This document shows, piece by piece, positions 5,965 through 13,246 of a stretch of 16,208 bases of DNA (positions are counted from its first letter, which is position 1; each line of letters starts with the position of its first letter). The position numbers and the translations under genes are program-made. Source of the stretch: Rickettsiales bacterium (GTDB lineage: Bacteria > Pseudomonadota > Alphaproteobacteria > Rickettsiales > 21-14-0-20-44-7); NCBI GenBank assembly GCA_023301015.1, contig JALZVI010000148.1:1-16208 (forward strand). The letters are read 5' to 3'. The notes under the pieces are model-generated. The model searched no databases. It was not told the DNA's origin and was given only the letters and a program-made list of their open reading frames with translations.

Positions 5965-6408
5965 CTATCTCTCAATCTGACAGCCCTGCCCTTCTGCTTG
6001 CAAAAAACTAATTGAAGCGCAGCGCTTCTCTAAATAACCCACTATGCCACCCAAGACATCATCAATAAAACCAAATTCAGCATGGTATTTAGGCTCTTCT
6101 GTAATTTCATGTTCTGCGGCTTTAGCAAGATCTACAAACCCTTCAAGACTCAAGCAATGTAGCTTGCTTTGCCCAATCTCAGCTCTAAATTAGACCAAGA
6201 AAATCACCGAAAGCATCATGTTCATATTTTGCACCAGTGCGACACCCTTCACAGCCAATTTTTTTGAGCATCGTATCCACACGCTTTTCCAAACCATCAA
6301 CGCAAAGAAGCATATTAGCTTTGCCCACAACACCATTAACAACAAAAAAACCCATCCTGAATTTTGTATTAAGCCACGCACTTTCTTGCAAGAACTTTTT
6401 TGCTTCCT
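5965..6408 (-). pseudogene. Frameshifted and N-terminally truncated gene of unknown family
   Basis: Two adjacent minus-strand frames look like one former protein. The first (6408 to a TAG at 6185-6187) begins after a stop, has no ATG, and contains [19 protein letters not shown] and EKRVDTMLKKIGCEGC. The second, in another frame, opens after a TAA at 6190-6192 and reads RAEIGQSKLHCLSLEGFVDL and onward to a TAG at 5965-5967. The two frames overlap for only a few bases at 6185-6192, where a single frameshift would rejoin them into about 140 residues. I do not recognise the family. The region between the kinase gene and argG (5905-6441) holds nothing else I can support except the half-terminator repeat. 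An ordinary non-coding spacer with chance frames remains possible. Confidence 0.45.
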
Positions 6409-6426
6409 AACTTCCCAAAAATGCCT

Positions 6427-6432
6427 TATAAA
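6427..6432 (+). promoter_or_regulatory. Candidate argG -10 element
   Basis: TATAAA lies 9 nt before the ATG at 6442. Transcription would begin 2-3 nt before the start codon. No convincing -35 hexamer is seen at the right distance (TTCCTA at 6404-6409 is weak). Confidence 0.25.
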
Positions 6433-6441
6433 GCTGTCATT

Positions 6442-7641
6442 ATGACAGAGAAAAAAGAAAAAGTAGTATTAGCATATTCAGGTGGCCTAGACACTTCGGT
6501 GATTTTGAAGTGGTTGCAGGATGAATATAATTATGACGTGGTGACATTCACCGCCGATCTTGGCCAAGGTGGCGAGGTTGAGCCAGCGCGCAAAAAGGCC
6601 GAACAGCTCGGCGTGAAAGAAATTTTCATCGAAGATCTGCGCGAAGAATTTGTGCGCGATTATGTCTTCCCAATGTTCCGCGCCAATGCGGTTTATGAAG
6701 GGCAATATCTGCTCGGCACATCAATCGCCCGCCCGTTGATTGCCAAACGCCAAATTGAAATTGCCCGCGAAGTTGGTGCAACTGCTGTATCTCATGGCGC
6801 AACAGGAAAAGGCAACGACCAAGTGCGCTTTGAACTCGGCTATTATGGCCTTGAATCAAACATCAAAGTTATCGCGCCATGGAGAGAGTGGGATTTGAAC
6901 AGCCGTACGAAGCTGCTCGATTATGCTGAAAAGCACCAAATTCCTATCGCGAAAACGAAGCTGGAAGAATCACCATATTCAATGGATGCAAATTTGCTGC
7001 ATATTTCATATGAAGGAAACGAGCTGGAAGACCCGTGGGTTGAAGGCAAAGAAAGCATGTATACCCGCTCAGTTTCTCCAGAAGATGCGCCGAATGACGC
7101 AACATATATTGAAGTTGAGTTTGAAAAAGGTGATCCGATTGCGATTGACGGCGAGAAATTGTCACCAGCAGATTTGCTCACGCGCTTGAATGACTTGGGC
7201 GGCGCAAATGGCATCGGCCGTTTGGACATTGTTGAAAGCCGCTATGTAGGCATGAAATCGCGCGGAATTTATGAAACTCCGGGTGGAACAATTTTGCTCG
7301 AAGCGCATCGCGGGATAGAATCTATCACGCTAGATAGATGCTCAATGCATTTGAAAGATGAGCTGATGCCGCGCTATGCGGAGCTGCTTTATAACGGATA
7401 TTGGTGGTCACCTGAGCGTGAAATGTTGCAAGCCGCAATTGACAAAAGCCAAGATAACGTGTGCGGCACAGTGCGTTTGAAGTTGCTAAAAGGCAGAGCG
7501 ACAGTGGTTGGCAGAAAGTCTCCAATGTCGATTTATAGCCAAGAGCATGTGACGTTTGAGGAAGATTCAGTTTACGACCAGCAAGATGCTGGTGGGTTTA
7601 TTAAGCTGAACGCCCTGCGTTTGAGATTAGCACGGAAGTAG
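6442..7641 (+). CDS. argG: Argininosuccinate synthase
   Basis: The 399-residue enzyme joins citrulline and aspartate using ATP to make argininosuccinate in arginine synthesis. The ATP-pyrophosphatase loop is AYSGGLDTS (11-19). The conserved [15 protein letters not shown] block holds the citrulline/aspartate-binding residues, and [17 protein letters not shown] and [18 protein letters not shown] are further family blocks. The length is normal. I choose the ATG at 6442 because the product then starts [15 protein letters not shown], as in homologues. An in-frame ATG at 6421 and a TTG at 6400 would add 7 or 14 poorly conserved residues. No Shine-Dalgarno is evident before any of them. argH is not in the window. 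Two repeat copies follow the stop. Confidence 0.95.
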   Translation: MTEKKEKVVLAYSGGLDTSVILKWLQDEYNYDVVTFTADLGQGGEVEPARKKAEQLGVKEIFIEDLREEFVRDYVFPMFRANAVYEGQYLLGTSIARPLIAKRQIEIAREVGATAVSHGATGKGNDQVRFELGYYGLESNIKVIAPWREWDLNSRTKLLDYAEKHQIPIAKTKLEESPYSMDANLLHISYEGNELEDPWVEGKESMYTRSVSPEDAPNDATYIEVEFEKGDPIAIDGEKLSPADLLTRLNDLGGANGIGRLDIVESRYVGMKSRGIYETPGGTILLEAHRGIESITLDRCSMHLKDELMPRYAELLYNGYWWSPEREMLQAAIDKSQDNVCGTVRLKLLKGRATVVGRKSPMSIYSQEHVTFEEDSVYDQQDAGGFIKLNALRLRLARK

Positions 7642-7655
7642 AGTTTTTCATTTCT

Positions 7656-7702
7656 CCCCGCTGGCGCACTTCGTGCTTGCAGACTGAGAATGCTCAGGGC
7701 TG
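7656..7702 (+). repeat. Dispersed intergenic structured repeat, copy B
   Basis: This 47-nt copy starts 14 nt after the argG stop. Its internal hairpin is GCAC-TTC-GTGC, a compensated variant of the hairpins in copies C and D. The closing GCTCAGGGCTG is followed by a T-run (7706-7710), so it could help end argG transcription. Confidence 0.75.
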
Positions 7703-7719
7703 TGGTTTTTAAATTATTC

Positions 7720-7764
7720 CCCCGCTGCGGCTTCGCCTTGCAGACCGAAACGCGCTCAGGGCTG
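7720..7764 (+). repeat. Dispersed intergenic structured repeat, copy C
   Basis: This 45-nt copy lies in tandem with copy B, separated by a 17-nt T/A-rich spacer, and is the closest match to copy D. CTGC-GGC-TTC-GCC-TT-GCAG forms the internal hairpin. It ends 2 nt before the stop of the convergent small exported protein gene. Confidence 0.78.
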
Positions 7765-7766
7765 TG

Positions 7767-8096
7767 CTAATTCTTACTACGCAGCTGCTGCTCCAAATGC
7801 TGGCTGATTTCGTCTAGAGTCATCTCTTTGCTCGTATCAATCCTAGACGGATCAACATTTTTTGCATCGATTGTTCCAGCGACCTTCTTCGCAGCCTTGA
7901 AAACCATACTTCTTTGAGTAATAGACATCGCCTCAAGCTCTTTGCGAACTTCCTTTGCCGCCTCATCCACTTGCGCACGTTGCTGCGGTGACATATTATT
8001 ATATATATCCATAATGCCCGAAAATGCTGGTTCTCCAGCAGATAATGGCGCGCTAACAGCCAGCATCAAGCTAACAAACACAAAAAGTCTTTTCAT
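7767..8096 (-). CDS. Small exported protein, function unknown
   Basis: The 109-residue product begins with a Sec signal peptide: MKRL, a hydrophobic core to about residue 16, and a likely cleavage after APLSA near residue 20. The mature part of about 89 residues is helical and charged (MSPQQRAQVDEAAKEVRKEL, then MTLDEISQHLEQQLR) with no cysteine and no membrane segment. A periplasmic or secreted location is inferred. A GGGGG run 6-10 nt before the ATG acts as the ribosome binding site. It is divergent from radA across 84 nt holding an 18-bp palindrome. I do not recognise the family. Confidence 0.7.
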   Translation of the reverse strand: MKRLFVFVSLMLAVSAPLSAGEPAFSGIMDIYNNMSPQQRAQVDEAAKEVRKELEAMSITQRSMVFKAAKKVAGTIDAKNVDPSRIDTSKEMTLDEISQHLEQQLRSKN

Positions 8097-8146
8097 TTAA
8101 TCCCCCGATTGAGATTCCATTATACCTCAAAAAGATTACTATTTTA

Positions 8147-8174
8147 TTGACAAAATTATTGTATACAATAATCT
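8147..8174 (+). promoter_or_regulatory. Candidate radA promoter (near-leaderless)
   Basis: TTGACA (8147-8152) is a perfect -35 hexamer. TAATCT (8169-8174), 16 nt later, keeps the key T, A and final T of the -10 element. Transcription would begin at about the radA ATG (8181). A palindrome fills the spacer. Confidence 0.45.
8155..8172. promoter_or_regulatory. 18-bp perfect palindrome, possible operator
   Basis: ATTATTGTATACAATAAT is fully self-complementary. It lies between the -35 and -10 candidates of radA and 59 nt from the start of the divergent exported-protein gene. A dimeric repressor bound here would block radA. The element is AT-rich, so chance is not excluded, and no LexA-type half-sites are seen. 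Confidence 0.4.
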
Positions 8175-8180
8175 AGAGTC

Positions 8181-9527
8181 ATGGCGAAATTAAAATCTCA
8201 ATATGTGTGTCAATCATGCGGAAGCGTTGCTGGAAAGTGGGCTGGACAATGCGATGGCTGCGGTGAATGGGACACGCTGGCGGAAGAAAAGCCGCGCGAA
8301 GTTGTGCCAAAAGGCTTGAAAAGCACTTCTGGCCGCATTATTGAATTTGACTCGCTAGCCAGCGCAATCAAGGCAGAACCGCGCTCATCCACCAACATTT
8401 CCGAGATGGATCGCGTGCTTGGCGGAGGTTTGGTTCCCGGCTCAGCAATCCTCCTCGGCGGCGACCCAGGCATCGGCAAATCCACCATCCTCATGCAACT
8501 CGCGGCCAACATGGCGCTGCAAAGCAAATCGGTGGCATATATATCTGGCGAAGAATCCATCACTCAATTGCAACTCCGCGCCGAACGGCTGGGGCTTAGC
8601 AACGCTCCCGTGCTGCTCGCCTCCGCGACAAATGTGGGTGATATCATCAACACCATTGAGGGCATGCCAGATTGTGAGCTGCTCGTTATCGATTCAATCC
8701 AAACAATGTTCATCGACTCCATCGAATCCGCCCCCGGCACAGTTAGCCAAGTGCGCGCGGCAGGGTTTGAACTGATCCGCATGGCAAAATCTCGCAATAT
8801 TGTGGTGGTGTTGGTTGGGCATGTTACAAAAGACGGGCAAATTGCGGGGCCAAAATTGCTCGAGCATATGGTCGACACAGTGCTCTATTTCGAAGGCGAA
8901 CGCGGGCATCAATTCCGCATTTTGCGCGCAGTAAAAAACCGCTTTGGCGGCACTAATGAAATTGGCGTTTTTGAAATGACCAATGACGGACTCTCTGAGG
9001 TGACCAACCCGTCATCGCTATTCATCAGCCAGAACGAATCACAAGCCAGCGGCTCAGCAATTTTCGCTGGCATCGAAGGATCTCGCCCAATTTTGGTGGA
9101 AGTTCAAGCATTGGTGGCCGACACCTATATGGCCTCCCCCCGCCGCGCCGTTGTTGGCTGGGACAATAACCGCCTCGCAATGGTGCTCGCAGTTTTAGAC
9201 GCTCGCGCAGGACTGAAATTCGGCGACCAAGAAGTATATTTAAACATCGCAGGTGGCCTCCGCATCACCGAACCAGCAACTGACCTCGCCGTTGCTGGCG
9301 CCCTGCTCTCGTCATTCCGCAACATAGCCCTGCCAAAAAACTCCGTCTTCTTCGGCGAAATTGGACTGTCGGGAGAAATCCGCCAAGTATCGCAGATGGA
9401 CGCCCGCCTGAAAGAGGCAGAGAAACTTGGCTTTGAAACGGTTTTCATGCCTAAAAATGACAAAATCAAAACCTCAATGAACGCTGTGCATCTAGGGCAT
9501 GTTCGAGAATTATCGGATGTTTTTTAA
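8181..9527 (+). CDS. radA: DNA repair protein RadA/Sms
   Basis: The 448-residue RecA-related helicase drives branch migration of recombination intermediates. All family parts are visible: the N-terminal C4 zinc finger (C10-x2-C13, C24-x2-C27 in CQSCGS and CDGCGEW), Walker A GGDPGIGKST (93-102), Walker B LLVID (167-171), the RadA signature KNRFG (252-256), and a C-terminal Lon-protease-like domain (about 280-448) with GLSGEIRQV. The length is normal. The ATG at 8181 fits the usual MAKxKSxYVCQ start. No strong ribosome binding site is seen, and the promoter seems to end at the start codon. It is followed by cvpA-purF, a gene order (radA-cvpA-purF) seen in many Proteobacteria. Confidence 0.95.
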   Translation: MAKLKSQYVCQSCGSVAGKWAGQCDGCGEWDTLAEEKPREVVPKGLKSTSGRIIEFDSLASAIKAEPRSSTNISEMDRVLGGGLVPGSAILLGGDPGIGKSTILMQLAANMALQSKSVAYISGEESITQLQLRAERLGLSNAPVLLASATNVGDIINTIEGMPDCELLVIDSIQTMFIDSIESAPGTVSQVRAAGFELIRMAKSRNIVVVLVGHVTKDGQIAGPKLLEHMVDTVLYFEGERGHQFRILRAVKNRFGGTNEIGVFEMTNDGLSEVTNPSSLFISQNESQASGSAIFAGIEGSRPILVEVQALVADTYMASPRRAVVGWDNNRLAMVLAVLDARAGLKFGDQEVYLNIAGGLRITEPATDLAVAGALLSSFRNIALPKNSVFFGEIGLSGEIRQVSQMDARLKEAEKLGFETVFMPKNDKIKTSMNAVHLGHVRELSDVF

Positions 9528-9550
9528 TAATATTTGCCAGATAAAATCCA

Positions 9551-9579
9551 TTGACCTCACGGATAAACAAGAGTAAAAA
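9551..9579 (+). promoter_or_regulatory. Candidate cvpA-purF promoter (near-leaderless)
   Basis: TTGACC (9551-9556), a 17-nt spacer and TAAAAA (9574-9579) match sigma-70 elements well. Transcription would begin about 2 nt before the cvpA ATG at 9588. No PurR-like operator is evident. Confidence 0.35.
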
Positions 9580-9587
9580 ACTGATAA

Positions 9588-10412
9588 ATGGACAACCTGA
9601 TTCTCACTGATTATATCTTCCTCTTCATAACAGCTGTATCCACACTGTTTGGTTTCGCACGCGGTTTTTTGAGAGAGCTATTCACTGTCCTCAACCTCGT
9701 ACTAGCAGTAGGCGCGGCATATCTATTATTTCCATACGCAAAAATCTTCTTTGCCTCGCATTTAAAAGACGAACTCACAATTATGGGAGCAGCTGGACTA
9801 GGCTCGTTCGTGTTTTCATGGATCCTAGTTGCAATAATAAACTCATTCGTTATCGACTCCCTAAAATTCATGCGCGGCGGCTTCGTTGACCGCATCATGG
9901 GCATAGCTCTTGGTTTGTTCCGCGGAGCGCTCATTGTGATTGGAATATACTTAGGCGTTACTGTAACCGTCAACGCTCAAGACAATGACGACGCACTTCC
10001 AGCTTGGCTGAAAGATGCAAAAAGCTTGAACTATATCAAAGTTCAATCGCAATATGTTGTTGCATTAATGCCAAAGCGTTTCAAAGATTTCTATAACAAC
10101 CAAGACGGCTCATTGAGCGAGGCCTTAAACGACAAGGTGAAAGAAAACTTTGATCCGAGCAAAGCAACGCAACTACTAGACATGGGCTTTGATTCACTCG
10201 AAATAGAAGACTTTCAAGAGCTTCTTACTGGCATAGATAACAGCCTAAGCGTTGAAGATATGAACGATTTCAGCCCAAGTACAATTAAGATGATTGGAGA
10301 GCAAGCGCTTCAAGATTATGACCTAGACGGAAGTGCGGCAAGCTTGAGCCAAGATAAACTTAATGCAATTAGAAAACAGCTAGAGAAAATCAAAATTGGG
10401 AATTCTAACTAA
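9588..10412 (+). CDS. cvpA: CvpA family membrane protein
   Basis: The N-terminal ~135 residues form four hydrophobic segments (about 8-26, 28-46, 62-86 and 102-126) with the family motif FGFARGFLRELF near residue 21, as in CvpA. CvpA is an inner-membrane protein known from colicin V export and envelope stress, and its gene usually precedes purF. The rest (about 135-274) is a soluble acidic tail with leucine-rich helices (FDSLEIEDFQELLTGID). The protein is much longer than the ~160-residue E. coli form, though alphaproteobacterial members often carry extensions. The stop shares its last base with the purF ATG (TAATG), so the two genes are translationally coupled. Confidence 0.85.
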   Translation: MDNLILTDYIFLFITAVSTLFGFARGFLRELFTVLNLVLAVGAAYLLFPYAKIFFASHLKDELTIMGAAGLGSFVFSWILVAIINSFVIDSLKFMRGGFVDRIMGIALGLFRGALIVIGIYLGVTVTVNAQDNDDALPAWLKDAKSLNYIKVQSQYVVALMPKRFKDFYNNQDGSLSEALNDKVKENFDPSKATQLLDMGFDSLEIEDFQELLTGIDNSLSVEDMNDFSPSTIKMIGEQALQDYDLDGSAASLSQDKLNAIRKQLEKIKIGNSN

Positions 10413-11860
10413 TGGATAATGACAACCTAACAAACCCCTTTGATGACGACAAGCTGCATGAAGAATGCGGAGTTTTTGCCATTTTCAACGGGCTCGAAGC
10501 GTCGACCCTAACGGCACTAGGATTGCACTCTTTGCAACATCGCGGCACCGAGGGAGCAGGAATTGTTTCCAGCAACGAAGGTAATTTCCACATCCATAAG
10601 GCAATGGGCAAAGTTGGGGATAATTTCAACAAGCCAGAAGTTATCGCAATGCTGCCAGGTCAATCAGCAATTGGCCATAACCGATATTCTACAGCAGGCG
10701 AGAAAGGCGTAATCAACATACAGCCATTTTCTGCAGAGCTAAGCTTTGGGAATTTCGCAATGGCCCATAACGGCAATTTTACAAACGCAAACGTGCTTCG
10801 TGGCGAATTGATAAACCGCGGCTGTATTTTCCAGTCATCGATGGATACAGAAGTTTTGTTCCAACTAATTGCACAAAGCCGCGCAAAAACTGTGGCTGAA
10901 AAATTGGCTGACGCACTGAGTCAAGTTGAAGGCGCATCATCAGTTGTGGCGATGGATGACAATAATGTCTATGGAATGCGAGACCCATATGGCGTGCGTC
11001 CTTTGGTTTTGGGCAAGCTCGGCGATTCATACGTCCTAGCTTCAGAAACTTGCGCGCTGGATATTATCAACGCAAAATTCGTGCGCGACATTGAGCCAGG
11101 TGAGTTGGTGGTTATCAACAAAGACGGCGTTGAAAGCCTCAAACCATTCCCGAAGAAATCACAAAAATTCTGCATTTTTGAGCATATCTATTTCGCCCGC
11201 CCAGACAGTGTTTTGGACGGCCGCCATGTTTATGAAGTGCGCAAAGAAATTGGCCGTGAGCTGGCAAAAGAAAACCCTGTAGAGGCCGATTTAGTCTCAC
11301 CTGTGCCAGATTCTGGCGTTCCTGCTGCAATTGGCTATGCCGCGCAAACTGGACTACCATTTGAATTTGGAATCATCCGCAACCATTATGTTGGCCGCAC
11401 ATTCATCGAGCCAACGGATCAGGTTCGTAATTTGGGCGTGAAGCTCAAGCATAATGCGAATATTCGCACCGTTAAGGGCAAGCGTGTGATTTTGGTTGAT
11501 GACTCGATCGTGCGTGGAACAACATCAAAGAAAATTGTACAGATGATGAAAGAAGCGGGCGCGAAAGAAGTGCATATGCGCATCGCCAGCCCGCCAACCA
11601 CAAATTCTTGCTTCTATGGCGTTGATACTCCAGAAAAGGATAAGCTGATGGCGCATAAACATAGCGTTAAAGAAATGTGCGAAATGATTGGCGCCGACAG
11701 CCTAGAATTCATTAGCATCGACGGCTTGTACAATGCAGTTGGCGAAAACAGCCGCAACAAAGACAATCCTCAATTCTGCGATGCATGCTTCACAGGCGAG
11801 TATCCGATTCGTATCTTGGACAAGGGCATTGAATCTGCTCATGAAAAAGAACCCGCTTAA
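10412..11860 (+). CDS. purF: Amidophosphoribosyltransferase
   Basis: The 482-residue enzyme makes 5-phosphoribosylamine from PRPP and glutamine, the committed step of purine synthesis. The Ntn-glutaminase begins at Cys19 (EECGVFAIF), so the first 18 residues are a cleaved propeptide. The PRPP loop is VILVDDSIVRGTT (359-371). Cys254, Cys400, Cys456 and Cys459 are spaced like the four [4Fe-4S] ligands of the Bacillus-type enzyme (gaps 146, 56, 3), so this is the iron-sulfur form and not the E. coli form without a cluster. The start overlaps the cvpA stop by one base. A stem-loop lies 36 nt after the stop. Confidence 0.95.
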   Translation: MDNDNLTNPFDDDKLHEECGVFAIFNGLEASTLTALGLHSLQHRGTEGAGIVSSNEGNFHIHKAMGKVGDNFNKPEVIAMLPGQSAIGHNRYSTAGEKGVINIQPFSAELSFGNFAMAHNGNFTNANVLRGELINRGCIFQSSMDTEVLFQLIAQSRAKTVAEKLADALSQVEGASSVVAMDDNNVYGMRDPYGVRPLVLGKLGDSYVLASETCALDIINAKFVRDIEPGELVVINKDGVESLKPFPKKSQKFCIFEHIYFARPDSVLDGRHVYEVRKEIGRELAKENPVEADLVSPVPDSGVPAAIGYAAQTGLPFEFGIIRNHYVGRTFIEPTDQVRNLGVKLKHNANIRTVKGKRVILVDDSIVRGTTSKKIVQMMKEAGAKEVHMRIASPPTTNSCFYGVDTPEKDKLMAHKHSVKEMCEMIGADSLEFISIDGLYNAVGENSRNKDNPQFCDACFTGEYPIRILDKGIESAHEKEPA

Positions 11861-11895
11861 GGCTCAACACTCATCTTATGCAAAAAAGCCAAAAC

Positions 11896-11927
11896 GAAGC
11901 AATCTAGCTTCCCCGATAGATTACTTC
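11896..11927 (+). terminator. Stem-loop after purF (possible terminator)
   Basis: GAAGCAATCTA (11896-11906) pairs with TAGATTACTTC (11917-11927) with one mismatch around a 10-nt loop, followed by ATTTT. The T-run is short, so it is a weak intrinsic terminator at best. Confidence 0.4.
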
Positions 11928-11940
11928 ATTTTGACTTCTA

Positions 11941-11957
11941 AACTCCCTTAGGGGGTT
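11941..11957. terminator. Short hairpin between purF and fliE
   Basis: AACTCCC and GGGGGTT pair (one wobble) around a TTA loop. It lies where the convergent purF and fliE transcripts meet. There is no clear T-run on either strand. Confidence 0.3.
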
Positions 11958-11972
11958 AGCTTTGCGCAGCCA

Positions 11973-12296
11973 TTACATTGGCATTTTGATTATGTCTTGA
12001 TACGCGTTTATCACCTTATCACGAATTGCAATCACACTCTTCAACGCCACATCTGCACTGTTTACCGCGTTCACAACCTCGTTCAAACTTGCTTTGCCCA
12101 CAACTGCATCGGCAGCCACTTGCTCGGCCTTTCCAACTTCGCTGATACTGCTTTTTGCCGCATCCGCAACCATGTTGCCAAATCCACCTCCGCTTGCGCC
12201 GCTCGTGCCAGAGGTTGAGCCCGAAGACTCATCCAGCATTTTCTGCGCAACCTTATAAGCATTTGTCGCATTAAAATTATTAGTTCCACTTATCAT
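11973..12296 (-). CDS. fliE: Flagellar hook-basal body complex protein FliE
   Basis: The 107-residue protein links the MS ring to the rod. The C-terminal half is diagnostic: SLNEVVNAVNSADVALKSVI followed by AIRDKVINAYQDIIKMPM matches the FliE ending (RDKV..AYQEI..MP). The N-terminal half has a Gly/Ser-rich linker (about 25-41), typical of this poorly conserved part. It is the last gene of a flgB-flgC-fliE operon, the usual order. A GGGGAGA ribosome binding site precedes the ATG at 12296. Confidence 0.92.
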   Translation of the reverse strand: MISGTNNFNATNAYKVAQKMLDESSGSTSGTSGASGGGFGNMVADAAKSSISEVGKAEQVAADAVVGKASLNEVVNAVNSADVALKSVIAIRDKVINAYQDIIKMPM

Positions 12297-12323
12297 TCCT
12301 ATCTCCCCAGATGGTTTAATTTA

Positions 12324-12722
12324 TTATCTCAATAGCTCCAAAGTTCTCGCTATCATTGTTTTTGTTATCTCAATCACACTCAAATTCGCCTGATATGCCG
12401 CCTTGGCCTCACGCATATCCGTCATTTCCACCAAGCTGTTCACATTTGGCAAAAGAACATAGCCTTTTTCGTTGGCAGTTGGATTGCCTGGGTCATATTT
12501 TTGTGTATATGCCGATTTATCCTCACCAATTTTGTCCACAACAACCTTAGAAATCCCAAGCTCCCTATCCATCACGGATTTGAACGAGATTGTTTTGCGG
12601 CGGTATGGCAAGCCATTTTCTTCCGTCGAAACAGAGTTGGCGTTGGCCACGTTCTGCGCGATTAACTTCAAACGCTCACTTTGCGCCTGCATCCCAAAAG
12701 CTGCTATATCTAATGACTTCAT
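12324..12722 (-). CDS. flgC: Flagellar basal-body rod protein FlgC
   Basis: The 132-residue proximal rod protein has the N-terminal motif MQAQSERLKLIAQNVANANS, the central YDPGNPTANEKGYV block, and the C-terminal helix with EMTDMREAKAAYQANLSVIE, all diagnostic for FlgC. It is secreted by the flagellar export apparatus without a cleaved signal. It follows flgB by 25 nt, and a perfect AGGAGG lies 7 nt before its ATG. fliE follows after 27 nt. Confidence 0.95.
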   Translation of the reverse strand: MKSLDIAAFGMQAQSERLKLIAQNVANANSVSTEENGLPYRRKTISFKSVMDRELGISKVVVDKIGEDKSAYTQKYDPGNPTANEKGYVLLPNVNSLVEMTDMREAKAAYQANLSVIEITKTMIARTLELLR

Positions 12723-12747
12723 CTTAGCCTCCTGTTAAGCCCAATTC

Positions 12748-13167
12748 TTAGGCATTTTCGCCGATCGTGCTTTTCAGCATCGACAGCATTTTTCTATATA
12801 TACTCGTCGTTTGTTGATACTCACCGCTATTCTTGGTCAGCTTCATCATCTCCTGCTCCATCACCACTCGGTTTCCTGTTGGCGTGATCTCAAACGGGTT
12901 GCGGTCAACCTTACCGTCAAACTCTTGCGCTGACGAAGAGTTTGCGCTGGTTGATATATGCATACTCGAGGTCGCCACTGGCTTCACCGAGCTTGAACCA
13001 GACGTTGCGTTGAGCACTGCCTTGAAATCTAGCGCCTTCAATTCCTTGACGCCATAGCCCGGAGTGTTAGCGTTTGAGACGTTCTCCGCCATAACATCTT
13101 GCTTAGCGCCAAGATATGTCATGTTGGTTTGCATCAGATTAAAAACTTTTAGCTTTGATATATCCAT
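12748..13167 (-). CDS. flgB: Flagellar basal-body rod protein FlgB
   Basis: The 139-residue proximal rod protein is identified by VMAENVSNANTPGYGVKELK (N-terminal rod motif), NPFEITPTGNRVVMEQEMMK and the C-terminal helix ending in YRKMLSMLKS. It is the first gene of the flgB-flgC-fliE operon, divergent from csrA across a 79-nt region with a CtrA-like box. The ribosome binding site is weak (AAAGAAAA), in contrast to the strong one before flgC. Confidence 0.95.
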   Translation of the reverse strand: MDISKLKVFNLMQTNMTYLGAKQDVMAENVSNANTPGYGVKELKALDFKAVLNATSGSSSVKPVATSSMHISTSANSSSAQEFDGKVDRNPFEITPTGNRVVMEQEMMKLTKNSGEYQQTTSIYRKMLSMLKSTIGENA

Positions 13168-13186
13168 TGTTTTCTTTGTTAAAGGT

Positions 13187-13227
13187 TATAGTATGATACT
13201 AACATTAAAGCCTTAACAATAAGTTAA
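13187..13227 (-). promoter_or_regulatory. flgB/csrA control region with CtrA-like box and palindrome
   Basis: On the plus strand TTAA (13213-13216), seven bases and TTAA (13224-13227) match the CtrA box core. On the minus strand its end overlaps a -35-like TTAAGG (13216-13211), followed after 18 nt by TACTAT (13192-13187). This would start flgB about 13 nt before its ATG. A CtrA box on the -35 is the known arrangement at CtrA-activated flagellar promoters. TAGTATGATACTA (13188-13200) is a 13-bp palindrome over the -10. Confidence 0.45.
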
Positions 13228-13246
13228 TGCTAGGAAAAAATTGCCT

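Noticed and set aside
6400..6441. Extended argG start at TTG 6400 or ATG 6421
   Set aside because: The added residues are unlike ArgG N-termini, there is no ribosome binding site, and the ATG at 6442 gives the conserved start.
991..7764. tRNA or known small RNA genes in the repeat copies
   Set aside because: The copies are 45-56 nt, lack cloverleaf arms and a CCA/T-loop consensus, and do not match an RNA family I recognise.
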